The notes under the pieces are model-generated. The model was given only the letters and a program-made list of their open reading frames with translations. It was not told the origin of the DNA and did no database searches. The position numbers were made by a program, and so were the translations under genes. Below are positions 10,430-21,467 of a stretch of 64,000 nucleotides of DNA, one piece after another. The DNA comes from Campanula takesimana (Eukaryota; Streptophyta; Magnoliopsida; Asterales; Campanulaceae): contig JAOWBW010000870.1 of the NCBI GenBank assembly GCA_026119855.1, forward strand, positions 1 to 64,000, written 5' to 3'. Position 1 is the first letter of the stretch; each line of letters opens with the position of its first letter.

Positions 10430-11350
10430 TCAATCAATGCTCCTACATTGAGAGTACTGGATATTATCCTCTTTCAATAGTTGATTGAAAGTACTGGATC
10501 CCTGGATGTTCTCATTCAATGGCTGATCGAAAGTACTGAACATGTCCTCTTCCAATTCCTCATTGAAAGTACTGGACGGTTTTGATGTAGATGTAGACTT
10601 CTGAATGTCCTCGTCAATGGTTGATCGAATGTACTGGACATTATCCTCTTCCAATTCCTCATTGAAAGTCCTGGATGCAGAAACTCTGAATTTGATGTTG
10701 ATTTGTAGACTTCTGAATGTCCTCGTCAATGGTTGATCGAACGTACTGGACATTATCCTCTTCCAATTCCTCATTGAAAGTCCTGGATGCAGAAACTCTG
10801 AATTTGATGTTGATTTGTAGACTTCTGAATGTCCTCATCAATGGTTGATCGAACGTACTGGACATTATCCTCTTCCAATTCCTCATTGAAAGTCCTGGAT
10901 GCAGAAACTCTGAATTTGATGTTGATTTGTATACTTCTAAATGTCCTCGTCAATGGTTGATCGAACGTACTGGACATTATCCTCTTCCAATTCCTCATTG
11001 AAAGTCCTGGATGCAGAAACTCTGAATTTGATGTTGATTTGTAGACTTCTGAATGCCCTCGTCAATGGTTGATCGAACGTACTAGACATTATCCTCTTCC
11101 AATTCCTCATTGAAAGTCCTGGATGCAGAAACTCTGAATTTGATGTTGATTTGTAGACTTCTGAATGTCCTTGTCAATGGTTGATCGAACGTACTGGACA
11201 TTATCCTCTTCCAATTCCTCATTGAAAGTCCTGGATGCAGAATCTCTTTGATTTGGTGTAGACTTGTAGACTTCTGAATATCCTCTATCAATCAGTTCAT
11301 GGAGCTGATTGAAGGTAATGGATATTATCCTCTCTCAATGCTCCTACAAT
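10430..11350. repeat. 112-bp tandem repeat array of A3
   Basis: The phrase cctggatgcag starts at 10670, 10782, 10894, 11006, 11118 and 11230, a period of exactly 112 bp over six units. Both edges are degenerate and irregular. The unit is mostly made of short alternating blocks ending in attgaaagt. Frames of up to 114 codons crossing it (minus strand) are by-products of the repeats. Confidence 0.85.
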
Positions 11351-12651
11351 GAAAGTACTGGATGCTGAATTTTCTATGACTGAATTCTCTGCGGGGATCG
11401 TCTGATCGCTGCTAAATTTTTCTTTTTCTTTTTGAGCACGGATTGGTTTCTGTGCACCTGTTCATTCAACAAGTAGAACCTATTCTAGCAAGCAATTTAG
11501 CCTTGATTTTAGTTTGCAATTGGACTCATGTGGCGGTGACAAATTTATGTGCATGCTCGGTCGGTCAACCTTGGTGTAAGTAGTGTGAATAGCATGGATT
11601 CGCGATGGGATGTTTATTGGTGATGAACTGTATGTGTTGATTTGTGTGTGTGTGCGGGGACCTGTTTTGACAAGTTGGGACCTAATCAGGTTTTCTGCAA
11701 AGATGATGCTACGGAATTCCTTCGATGGTTATCTCGTGTGAGACTCATTTGCCTTGTGCAAGATGATCAGTCCAGATCGTTCCTTTAGTCATGTTGTGTC
11801 AAGGGAGACAACTATTTGTTCGACAACCAATGATATTTATCAATGTGCAAGCTCTAAGTAGGCCGAGCGTACCTTTTTGACAAATCTAGAGTTCCATGTC
11901 CGAAAGTTTCCGGTGAAGGTGATGAGAAACACTATCTATTCCCCCAAGTTTATCTCATGCTTTGGTCTAAGTCAAGCCCCAAGAATCTTGTATGTCATAG
12001 ATGACTTCGTGAACAGGTTTATGAGGCTGTTTTGACTTGAAAAAGAGTGCTCTCCCGCTTGATTGATTTAAGGAAAGAGGAAGGTTGAAGAAGAAATGAT
12101 TTGAAGAATGTTCTCCCTACTTTTTTTTTTAATTTTTTTTTGTGACGCACCCTGATTTTTGCCTAGACCGCCCTTTCGGGTTTTCAATCTCGCGGGCATC
12201 TCTTTTGCGTCTCTTTTCATTTTTTTTTTGACAAAGTATGTACTCGAAGATGACTCAGAGAGGAGAGTAATTTTGTCTCTTATTGGGGGAGAGACATGCA
12301 AGATTTTTGGGTTTGAATGTACTAGGCATTTTAGCTATCGACTTGGCTTTTGGGAAGTGTATTCCAAGCATCGACTCGGTGAGGATAACGCACTTTGTAA
12401 TGAGAGTTAGAGGCGAAGAGGATATCCCCAAGTGCGGATTTACTTTGACGAGTTCGTAAATCTTGAACAGGAATTGGAAGGGGACGGAAAGAATAAAAAG
12501 CCCCTAGCCTTGATGCTTGGATTCCAAAGAGAAGTGTATGAGAGAGGAAGCCCCTAGACTCAACAATGAACGCTACTTGGCTCAAAGTACTAGAAAGATA
12601 GTTCTACCTTTAATGGACCCTAGTATTTATTTTTGATGTCTTAAGTGTTTG
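11351..12651 (-). other. A3 3' non-coding region next to B1 insertion
   Basis: No gene is seen. On the minus strand 12100-12646 matches B1 at about 16560-16920, including the hairpin that reads gcctagaccgccctttcggg in plus direction (12161-12180). A very decayed TCTCGTACGAGA pair may be present at 11732-11775. TSD GTTTG for B1 is at 12647-12651. Confidence 0.6.
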
Positions 12652-13954
12652 TGTAGACACCCCGCCTTGGACCTCTCACCCCGATTGCATACAAAGTATT
12701 TTTATTTAACTTATTTTCATTAATTTCTGTTACTTCGGTCAAGTTCCTAACTGATTCCGTTAGTTTTGGACTAAACTGCATAACAGAGTTAACTTTTAGG
12801 GTCATTTTGTCATTCTGTCATTTTTCTCCCGCGGGCGTTTCCGGCACTGCCAGTGAGCCGCGCGCGCGTCCCGCCCCAAAAGCCGGACCCGCGCGCTTCC
12901 CACTTTGACAGTAACGGATTGCACCTTATTTCCCTCCCTTTTCTTATTTACAAACATCTTTTCTTGATCACAAAAACCATCTTTTTACATCCACATTCAT
13001 CCCCCCTTTTCTCATTAACTCCCAATCCCACACTTCTAGCCTTTTCATTAAACAAAATATTTCCTTTTATTTTATTTGATTTTATTTTATTTCTTTTATT
13101 TATTATTTTATTTATCTTATTTTTGATTGGTCAATTCCATTTCACATGGATGATCATCTTTTCCCTCCAACCTTTCCCTCTCTTTTTTACCTATAAAAAC
13201 CATCATCTTCTACCTTGGAAAGGGACTCTCTTTGGACTTCTTTTTGGACTCTTTTTGGACTTCTTTTTGGACTTGTTTTTGGACTCCAACCTTGATTCAC
13301 CAACTACATTATACACAAATTGTTCTACAACAATTTCATTACAACAACAACACTTTCAAGTCAAGGTTCCAAGTCCTCTTTCTCAAGGTACAACTCCATT
13401 TTCTTCCTTTGTTTTCTTCTTCTTGATGTATGCAATCTCCATTAATGGGACATGACCAACATGACTACTTCACATATTGAAGTTAGTTAAGGTTATCTCC
13501 CTTCATTTTAATCTTAACTTTAATTCACCATGTTAATTTCTCTTCATCTCTTAATGTAATTCTTTAACATTACTTGTTACATGTAATCTTTATCATTAAA
13601 TAAATAAAACAATTCTATTTTATTTCCCCTTTATTTCCCCTTTTTCTTCTCATCACAATTGTTAGCACACTTCTATTTAATTAATTGAAGGACATGTAAA
13701 TATTAGAACACCAATAGTAGCAAGACCCGGGTAAGCGGGGCGGAGTGGGTGTTTAAGTACTTCCCACTCCGTCACCTAACCCCCGAACCCTTCTCTCCCG
13801 AATCTCTGGTTTTGTACATAAATTAGGCTATTTCTAGGTTTTTCTTATGTTCCTTTAAAAACATAGGTGGCGACTCTAAACAATCTAAAACAAGTTAGAC
13901 ATCCTAGGATAATTCACCACTCTAGCCAAGCCGTGGTTCCCCGGGGTATCTACA
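12652..13954 (+). repeat. 5' LTR of B1
   Basis: 1303 bp, TGTAGACACC...GGGTATCTACA. It contains CG-rich boxes at 12827-12900 (words such as ccgcgcgcgcgtcc and cgcgcgcttcc) and a TATA box ctataaaaac at 13191-13200. A frame of 200 codons (12853-13455) runs across it in low-complexity T-rich sequence, is repeated in the 3' LTR, and is not a gene. Confidence 0.93.
12827..13200 (+). promoter_or_regulatory. CG boxes and TATA of B1 5' LTR
   Basis: CG-rich boxes at 12827-12900 contrast with the AT-rich surround. The TATA box ctataaaaac is at 13191-13200, about 290 bp further. Transcription probably starts about 30 bp after it, by analogy with plant promoters. Confidence 0.55.
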
Positions 13955-13955
13955 G

Positions 13956-13973
13956 TGGCGACTCCGCTGGGGA
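13956..13973 (+). other. Primer-binding site of B1
   Basis: TGGCGACTCCGCTGGGGA begins two bases after the 5' LTR. The TGG start matches a tRNA CCA end. Ogre/Tat elements are reported to use tRNA-Arg, and I assign this by analogy without checking a tRNA set. Confidence 0.85.
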
Positions 13974-15189
13974 TGTATTAGAGGGTTAAACTTGCGTTTT
14001 CATTTTTGGTGTTCTTTTATTCTGTTTTCTGGGCATTCTGGTAAAAAAGGTAGGAAGCGCGCGCCTCCGGCCTTCTTGGCCTAAAGCGCGCGCGTCCGAC
14101 CCTTATTACCAGAATCGCCCGCCTCCTTCTTGTCCTTCCATTCCATGTTTCTGTGCTAACAAATTCTGCAGGGGAAAGCATTTTTATTTAGGGTCAAGGC
14201 AATCCCTTGAACCCACTGATTCGCAGGTACTGCCCAGAATCGGGCGCCTCTGCCCCTCTTTGTCTAACGCGCGCGCCTCCCGAGTAGGCATCCTAATGCG
14301 CGCGCTTCTGGTCATTTTCCAGAAATAGAACAGTGCACAGAAACAGAACAGAATGACAGTGTGTGGGCACCGGGCCTGCATACAATTTCTTTTACTTTCT
14401 GTTTATTTTTATCGGTCACACGGGTGATTCGAAAGTTGTAATTATGTGCTTATTTGTTTTTTTTTTTTTTTATTTCTTTTGAAAAAAAAATAAAAATGTT
14501 TTGTCACATGTTAGACCTCACACTACATGCACATATTCTTATCAACTGCTCACTATCGAGTCGCACAAGTCCAACCCCAATCCCGTCGAGGCCCGTCCTA
14601 AAAAGTTTCAAGCTCCACTCGACCTTGGCTCTTTCGAAGCGGTAAACCTCAGCCCGTGGCGTAGTTCATGACTACATGCCGGGGGTGACCTTTGAGCCTC
14701 ATATTCAAGCCGAGCACAAGCCACACAATTCTAGTCTAGGGTCTAACACTCCGTGACTCAAGTCGGTTTCCATGTGCCGAGATTTCCCTAAACTAATGTC
14801 TTCAAATCATACATGCCAATTTGTTGCAATGGACGAAATAAAACTCCGTCCCCAAAAGTGGCTATTTTGGACGAAAATAAAATCCGTCCCCGCATGTATG
14901 ATTTACTACATTAATTTAGTTTAATCCCGACACATGTAGGGCTCACAAGCGTGGTGGAATCCGATGAGTATATGGGACCGCGAGATGGTCTATATACTAG
15001 TGTGACGATTCCACTATTTTCCTAGAAACCCCAAAAAGGACTCCGTCCTTCCGACTTTGTAAATAAAAAAAAAAGGTCATTTTTCTTTATGTGGTTGAGT
15101 CTTTTTCCTTGTTTGTTGGTTTAATCATATTACTCAAAAGGTGTTTGTGGGGCCAACCTAAGATCAACCGTGTTCTTCCAATAGGTCCA
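13974..15189 (+). other. B1 leader
   Basis: Non-coding leader. It holds four CG boxes of the same kind as the LTR (words such as agcgcgcgcctcc near 14056-14100 and 14265-14310) and two near-identical phrases, acgaaataaaactccgtcccc and a variant, near 14830-14900. No gene is supported. Confidence 0.5.
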
Positions 15190-15801
15190 ATGGCTTCCAA
15201 CGGCAACAACAACAACAGTGGAAATGATTTCGTGTCCAACGAAGGGTTACTCAACATAATGAAATCAATGGGGGAACAAATGGATAGGATTGTCGAGGAT
15301 GCCCGCCGTAAAGACAATTTGTGGCAAGCCCGTTTCGATATCGACAAGAGGATTCACAAAGAAGAGGTTTCCGAACTCAAGGCCAGTCTTGATTATGAAA
15401 GAAGAATTCACGAGGAAGAGGTTTCCGAACTCAAAGCCCGTTTGCAAGAGGTCACCGACGGCAAAGCAAAGTTTAAGGGTCAAGCATGCTCAAGTGGCCC
15501 GTCCCTCAAAAGCTACAAAGGTACCGCCAACAACCGAGTTTTCACTCCTCTCCTAGGAGTAACCCAAGCCGAGGCATTTGAAATTTTGGTGGCAAGAGGG
15601 AAGATCAAACCTTTGGAGGGGTATAAGCCGAAGGCGATACTGAAAAATCATGCTCATGGTGAATGGTGCGGCTACCACAAGCATAGTGGCCACACTACCG
15701 AAGGGTGCTTCCTTCTCCGAAACATCATCCAAGATTTGATCGACAACGGCGAATTTACCGTGGGTGAAGAGCAACTCATCAAAGAAGTGGCTTGGTTTTG
15801 A
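15190..15801 (+). CDS. Truncated Tat-type gag-like protein (coiled coil plus zinc knuckle)
   Basis: 204 codons from ATG 15190; an in-frame ATG at 15091 is less likely because MASNG...NNNN follows the leader. Residues about 20-100 form a charged coiled coil with an internal duplication (RIHKEEVSELKASL and RIHEEEVSELKARL). The C-terminal part has the Tat/Ogre gag tail: VTQAEAFEILVARGKI, then a zinc-knuckle variant C-X2-H-X4-H-X4-C (CGYHKHSGHTTEGC), then LIDNGEF. The central capsid domain (retrotransposon gag, PF03732) normally between them is missing. The frame is open to the end, so the protein could be made. It may bind element RNA, but without capsid it cannot form particles alone. This is inference. 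Confidence 0.75.
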   Translation: MASNGNNNNSGNDFVSNEGLLNIMKSMGEQMDRIVEDARRKDNLWQARFDIDKRIHKEEVSELKASLDYERRIHEEEVSELKARLQEVTDGKAKFKGQACSSGPSLKSYKGTANNRVFTPLLGVTQAEAFEILVARGKIKPLEGYKPKAILKNHAHGEWCGYHKHSGHTTEGCFLLRNIIQDLIDNGEFTVGEEQLIKEVAWF

Positions 15802-16210
15802 AATGGGGCTTCAACAAAGAGGACGACGACAACAATCTCCGTTTCTCTTTCTCTACCTAGTAGTAGGAATAAAAAAAAAAAAAAAAAAAAAAAAGAGTCA
15901 AAAGTCCTCTTTTGTGTGCATTAAAGTTTTCTCTCGTCCCATGTTAAGTGTCGAGTCTTCTTATCACATAAAAGTCGTTCTTGTCCTTATACACTCTTCC
16001 AAGTTGTTCGATCTAATTCTTGGCAAAATGATGAAAAAATGTCTAAACAAGTTTTAGAACAAGGCCATCACTTGAACGCCTGGGGGCTAAACATCGACGC
16101 CAACATCAACGACGAAGCTAAGACAAACAAGGTGGAGCAACAATCATGAAGAAGTCAAGCAAAGTTTTCAAAGGGGGATTAAAAAAAAAAAAAAAAAAAA
16201 AAAGAGCTCG
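15802..16210 (+). other. B1 non-coding stretch after gag
   Basis: No gene. Two long A tracts (15869-15894 and about 16182-16203) are present. The A tracts do not mark a retroposon end, because LTR-element sequence continues on both sides. Confidence 0.5.
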
Positions 16211-16238
16211 CTAGGTTGAAACCATCAAATCAACCTAG
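16211..16238 (+). other. Hairpin 1 of B1
   Basis: CTAGGTTGA (16211-16219) is perfectly complementary to TCAACCTAG (16230-16238), with a 10-base loop, followed by gcaaaagttagagcac. C (38154-38181) and B3 (41365-41394) carry the same hairpin with changed but still pairing bases. Confidence 0.7.
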
Positions 16239-16380
16239 GCAAAAGTTAGAGCACAAAAAAAAAATAAAATAAAAATAAAAAAAAATCCCCCTCAATCAAA
16301 GAAGATCAACATCATCATCCACCAACAAAGGACGAAACGACGAAGCAACAATTCCATCACGACGAATGGAGAATCCACAA

Positions 16381-16440
16381 GAACTACGGTGACCTGAGCC
16401 TCTACACTGGAGGAACGTAGGCAACCTGCGGGTCCGGTCT
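16381..16440 (+). other. ACTACG...CGTAGG module, B1 5'-type copy
   Basis: It reads gaactacggt gacctgagcc then a CTC/GAG inner stem, aacgtaggcaacc and gggtccggtct. CTACG near the start pairs with CGTAG, and CCTC pairs with GAGG inside. Confidence 0.65.
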
Positions 16441-16884
16441 CATGCAAGAAAGAAGATATGTTTAGCCCTAGCGCGTTATGGTGATCGGCCTTCATCTCGA
16501 ACTTGTCAAGACATCTTTGTACGATTCATTTGCCAATGAATTAATCACCAAAAAGATTGAACAACTTTCTTAGATTTGGAATCATTTCGCGTTCCTTGTC
16601 GAGTCTAGGGACTTCTATTCTTTCTGCATACTCCCAATTTCTTGCAATCAAATTGGGGCTTTCCTTCTCTTCTCTCTTAATGACTTACTTGCCTTCGCGA
16701 GTCATTCAATTCAACAAAAAATACATGTCAATACTAGGGACACTTCCCTAGTCAAGTCAATGTCACTCATCATTAGTGACAAAAGGTCTCCACCGCAAAA
16801 TCACATGTCTTATCTCCTCAGCTAGAGTCAATGCACACTTCCTCATTAATCGAGTCAAAAATGAAGACGCAAAAGAGATGCCCG

Positions 16885-16914
16885 CTAGATTGAAAACCCG
16901 AAAGGGCGGTCTAG
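16885..16914 (+). other. Hairpin 2 of B1 with GAAA loop
   Basis: CTAGATT (16885-16891) pairs with GGTCTAG (16908-16914) and encloses CCC-GAAA-GGG, a stem with a GNRA-type tetraloop. It is followed by gcaaaaaacagggtgcg. The same phrase recurs at 38218, 41430 and, inverted, 12161. Confidence 0.7.
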
Positions 16915-16917
16915 GCA

Positions 16918-18871
16918 AAAAACAGGGTGCGTCATAAAAAAAAAATGAGAGAGTGAGAGAGAGAAGGGAAAGAGAAATGGAGATCCCCGGCCTCTAAAGA
17001 AGACAAGTTCTACATTGAATCTCCTCAGCAAGTCAATTCCCCACCGAGTCAACTTTGGGATTGCAAAAGGCTCGACAAGATATAGCACCATCAAAGGTTG
17101 TCTTGGGTTATCGGCATCATTCTCTAGCAGTGTGCATTTTTGGGTTCATGAAAAGAAGGCCCGTGGTAACCAAGATCCATCCAAGAACAAGCCCATCATA
17201 AAAGGGCACGAGGTTGCACAAATAATCCCTAGCTAGTCAATTGGCTTTGGCAGTAAATGGCAACAACATGTGTCTCAGTTTTCAAGGCTTCTTCAAGTAT
17301 GTGCTTCTAAAGTACGCCGAAAGGCTCCCGAGAAATGGAGTAGCTCTTGCCATATCCTCTCATGTTTATTCCCTCACACGAGGACGAGTCACTCTTGCTT
17401 TGCTCAACAAATGGTGACGCCCTAGGGGATATGTGACTCAAGGACAAGGACTTCTTTTGCTTCACTTGACAATCAATACGCCCTTGAGGCTATGCTCGAA
17501 AAAAAAAAGATGTGTGAGACTATCCTCAAAGTCTCTCAAAAAGGGATGTCAAAAACGCCCTCTTGTCACGTGTGCCCATGCTCGTTCCCCCAATAAAGGA
17601 TGGACCTTTCTCGCAATCAATGATGGCACTCTAAGGGCTACGGTCAAGTCTTAAAGGCTCCTTCGGCAAAGAGCAATTAACTCCCCAGCAGTATCCCCAG
17701 CCGAGTCATGTGCAACATTGGAAGCTTCCTCAATTCGGCACCGAAGGTCTCAACGGGCTTCGCAATCTACAATCTTTTGGGCTACGGCATTACAGTAATT
17801 CAAGCAAAGGGCAGTATTAGGGCTTCGCGACCGACAGTCTTTTGGGGGCAATAATACTCGAGCAACGCAATTTGGGAATAGTCTCCATGAAAGGGATCAA
17901 GCTTCAAAGGGTTTCTCAACACTTCAAGTCAAAGGCCTCTTGGTTTTAAATGAAGACTCCGATTTTATGAATGAAGTTGATGATTTTTGTTAGAACTCAC
18001 AGCGAGATTTTGAAGGAAGTCTTAGAGAAAAGGAAAAAGATTCAATATGCTAAACTCTAATCAAAACAGGGTTATAGCGGGAAATGCCACGGCCAATCCT
18101 AATGTTTCTACAATTCAGCACCCCCTTCTCCAAGATCAAAAGCACAAGGTGCAGCTCAGATAAAGTTGGGCCACAGCACTAGTTGCATCCGAAGATCCGT
18201 CACTAGTTCAACTCAAGAAGAGTCAAGCAAGCATACTCATTTGGGACTTTATCACACCAAGACCTTATCCTCCGCGACCTCGACGGCACCGCAAGACATT
18301 ACTGCATCCTTTGACATAAGCCCTCAGCCATTTGGGTATCAACCACAATGAGGCCATTCATCTCCCCAGTAAGAGCAAGAAGGAGATCTCTATCAAGAAT
18401 TCTACCAAACGGTACATCCGCTCTCAATGCCGAGCCAATCACGAGATAATTTGGGGCTTTACAATGAAAGGTCTTCACATCTCGCCATCTACAAGCCCAC
18501 GACACTTGGGTCTTTGCAATCTCTCGAAGCTTGGCATCAACGATCTCCTCTTGGGGCTTGCTCACTACAACAACAAAGGGCGATTTACTCGAATGGTCCA
18601 AGAGCTGATTTATCTTGGAGCTATGCAAGTCCCTCAAAATTTGGCATCAAAGGAATTCTAGGGGCTTTACAATCAGCAACCCCTCATCTCGGCATCAAAA
18701 GCCTTTTGAAGCCCCATAATCGACAAATCTCTTGGGGCTAGACATCAATCTTCGTTGGGCACACCAGCGACAACAGAATTCAAGCGAGGCAATCTGGACT
18801 TCGACTGAGCATAACTTGATCTTGGGTTAGCTTCACAAAACACACAATGGCTAAAATGGTTCACCCACGAA

Positions 18872-18905
<34 letters not shown>

Positions 18906-18996
18906 TTTTTTCTTTCTTTTTCTCCTTCTACGTGCAAAATTATGTGCTTTACTTGCTTTGCTCCTAGCTTCTCCTCCAGCATTCTCCATCATCCTT
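16918..18996 (+). other. B1 3' non-coding region
   Basis: No recognisable gene. Several overlapping frames of about 60-112 codons have no domain match and are matched on the opposite strand. 17766-20121 is present inverted as 28125-30635 of element B2, so the stretch is an element part. An A tract lies at about 18878-18903. Confidence 0.55.
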
Positions 18997-19055
18997 GAAC
19001 TACACTGGTCTGATTGTCTTAAAGGGATACGTAGGCAGCCTTTTGGCACGACCAA
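18997..19055 (+). other. ACTACG...CGTAGG module, B1 3'-type copy
   Basis: It reads tgaactacactggtctgatt, then gggatacgtaggcagcc and ggcacgacc. It is the 3' subtype, matching 29307-29363 (inverted), 4446-4512 and 10137-10208. Confidence 0.65.
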
Positions 19056-19382
19056 CCCATCATCCAGAATACCATCTCGCCAACCCAACATCAAGGGCAT
19101 TCTCTCATCAACATCTAAAGAATGGACATTCTCCATCAAAGCATCCTCCGCGGACATCAGGAATCCATATCCACTCAAGCGGCAATGGTAAGTGAAGGTA
19201 TGAATACATCCAATGCTTTCCTCAAAATCACACCGCACACAAGATCACTTTCTACATTCTTACTTCTCTCTCATTACAAAGGTGCTTTCAAATCACATGT
19301 CACACCACAATCACAATTTTCTCTCGCAATTCCTATTTCACATCTCACACAAGCACATATATCTGAAAAGCATACACATAAT

Positions 19383-19965
19383 AGGTGCCGCACAGAGCAC
19401 CAGGTGCCGCACAGAGTACCAGAATCAGCAGGTGCCGCACAGAGCACCAGGTACCGCACAGCGCACCAGAATCAACAAGTGCCGCACAGCGCATCAGAAT
19501 ATGCCGCACCGCGCACCAGACTCAACAAGTGCCTCACAGCGCATCAGAATATGCCGCACCGCGCACCAATTTTGGTCCATGGTGGACCGCTCAAATCACC
19601 ATACCGCCGCACAGCGCACCAATTTTGGTCCATGGTGGACCGCTCAAATCACCATACCGCCGCACAGCGCATCAGAATCTGCCGCACCGCGCACCAATTT
19701 TGGTCCATGGTGGACCGCTCAAATCACCATACCGCCGCACAGCGCATCAGAATATGCCGCACCGCACACCAATTTTGGTCCATGGTGGACCGCTCAAATC
19801 ACCATACCGCCGCACAGCGCATCAGAATATGCCGCACCGCGCACCAATTTTGGTCCATGGTGGACCGCTCAAATCACCATACCGCCGCACAGCGCATCAG
19901 AATATGCCGCACCGCGCACCAATTTTGGTCCATGGTGGACCGCTCAAATCACCATACCTCTTCTA
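19383..19965 (+). repeat. 75-bp tandem repeat array of B1
   Basis: The phrase ggtccatggtgg starts at 19574, 19627, 19702, 19777, 19852 and 19927. The spacings are 53, 75, 75, 75 and 75 bp. The region before 19560 is made of shorter variants of the cgcacagcgcacc part. Because 75 is divisible by three, three frames stay open across it (19122-20126, 19213-20193, 19385-20011). This produces repetitive long ORFs that I do not call proteins. Confidence 0.9.
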
Positions 19966-20108
19966 TCAGCAAAAGTCGCTCACACAGGGAGCGCATTTCT
20001 ATCCTTTGTAATTTCAAATTCCTGCTTTATCGAGTCTTTGTTTTCTCTTGTCGATGTCCTCGGCGGTTGTCTTTCTTTCGTCGACGCGTTTTGCCTCGCA
20101 ATCCACGT

Positions 20109-20121
20109 CGCCGAGGGGCTC
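20109..20121 (+). other. Polypurine tract of B1
   Basis: cgccgaggggctc directly before the 3' LTR. Equivalent tracts are seen before the 3' LTRs of B3 (44466-44480) and C (39750-39766). Confidence 0.75.
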
Positions 20122-21467
20122 TGTAGACACCCCGCCTTGGACCTCTCACCCCGATTGCATACAAAGTATTTTTATTTAACTTATTTTCATTAATTTCTGT
20201 TACTTCGGTCAAGTTCCTAATTGATTCCGTTAGTTTTGGACTAAACTGCATAACAGAGTTAACTTTTAGGGTCATTCTGTCATTCTGTCATTTTTCTCCC
20301 GCGGGCGCTTCCGGCACTGCCAGTGAGCCGCGCGCGCGTCCCGCCCCAAAAGCCGGACCCGCGCGCTTCCCACTTTGGCAGTAACGGATTGCACCTTATT
20401 TCCCTCCCTTTTCTTATTTACAAACATCTTTTCTTGATCACAAAAACCATCTTTTTACATCCACATTCATCCCCGCTTTTCTCATTAACTCCTAATCCCA
20501 CACTTCTAGCCTTTTCATTAAAACAAAATATTTCCTTTTTATTTTATTTGATTTTCTTTTATTTCTTTTATTTATTATTTTATTTATCTTATTTTTGATT
20601 GGTCAATTCCATTTCACATGGATGATCATCTTTTCCCTCCAACCTTTCCCTCTCTTTTTTACCTATAAAAACCATCATCTTCTACCTTGGAAAGGGACTC
20701 TCTTTGGACTTCTTTTTGGACTCTTTTTGGACTTCTTTTTGGACTTGTTTTTGGACTCCAACCTTGATTCACCAACTACATTATACACAAATTCTCCCAA
20801 CAAGAGTTCTTAGTAACAAGACTCTACACAAATTGTTCTACAACAATTTCATTACAACAACAACACTTTCAAGTCAAGGTTCCAAGTCCTCTTTCTCAAG
20901 GTACAACTCCATTTTCTTCCTTTGTTTTCTTCTTCTTGATGTATGCAATCCCCATTAATGGGACATGACCAACATGACTACTTCACATATTGAAGTTAGT
21001 TAAGGTTATCTCCCTACATTTTAATCTTAACTTTAATTCACCATGTTAATTTCTCTTCATCTCTTAATGTAATTCTTTAACATTACTTGTTACATGTAAT
21101 CTTTCTCATTAAATAAATAAAACAATTCTATTTTATTTCCCCTTTATTTCCCCTTTTTCTTCTCATCACAATTGTTAGCACATTTCTATTTAATTAATTG
21201 AAGGACATGTAAATATTAGAACACCAATAGTAGCAAGACCCGCGTAAGCGGGGCGGAGTGGGTGTTTAAGTACTTCCCACTCCGTCACCTAACCCCCGAA
21301 CCCTTCTCTCCCGAATCTCTGGTTTTGTACATAAATTAGGCTATTTCTAGGTTTTTCTTATGTTCCTTTAAAAACATAGGTGGCGACTCTAAACAATCTA
21401 AAACAAGTTAGACATCCTAGGATAATTCACCGCTCTTGCCAAGCCGTGGTTCCCCGGGGTATCTACA
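20122..21467 (+). repeat. 3' LTR of B1
   Basis: 1346 bp. It is nearly identical to the 5' LTR but with an extra 43 bp around 20790-20835 (aattctcccaacaagagttc...), which repeats the flanking word acacaaatt. Confidence 0.93.

Larger units (their letters stand above)
12652..21467 (+). mobile_element. Complete non-autonomous gag-only LTR element B1 (family B)
   Basis: 8816 bp from TGTAGACACCCC to GGGGTATCTACA, flanked by GTTTG at 12647-12651 and 21468-21472. It has a PBS (13956-13973), a leader, one short gag-like ORF (15190-15801), two hairpins, two copies of the ACTACG module, a 75-bp tandem array, a polypurine tract and the 3' LTR. There is no protease, RT, RNase H or integrase. It fits the class of terminal-repeat elements that keep only gag (TR-GAG). 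By eye the LTRs differ at about 14 sites plus one 43-bp indel, so it is the youngest datable insertion here. It sits inside A3. Confidence 0.93.

Noticed and set aside
10430..11350. Possible CRISPR-like array
   Set aside because: Units are contiguous without unique spacers and the setting is a plant retroelement. The same holds for the 75-, 60- and 29-bp arrays.
12853..13455. 200-codon hydrophobic frame in the B1 LTR
   Set aside because: LTR sequence repeated at 20323-20958 with broken frames; the T-rich stretch gives leucine/phenylalanine runs resembling a membrane protein by chance.
13956..13973. tRNA gene at primer-binding sites
   Set aside because: Only about 18 bases match a tRNA 3' end; no cloverleaf follows.
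15869..16203. A tracts as LINE or SINE tails
   Set aside because: Element B1 sequence continues on both sides without target duplications; no LINE ORF or Pol III boxes are seen.
19122..20193. Long overlapping frames (up to 334 codons) over the B1 repeat
   Set aside because: They run through a 75-bp tandem array open in three frames at once, with no domain and no start context. They are a repeat artefact.
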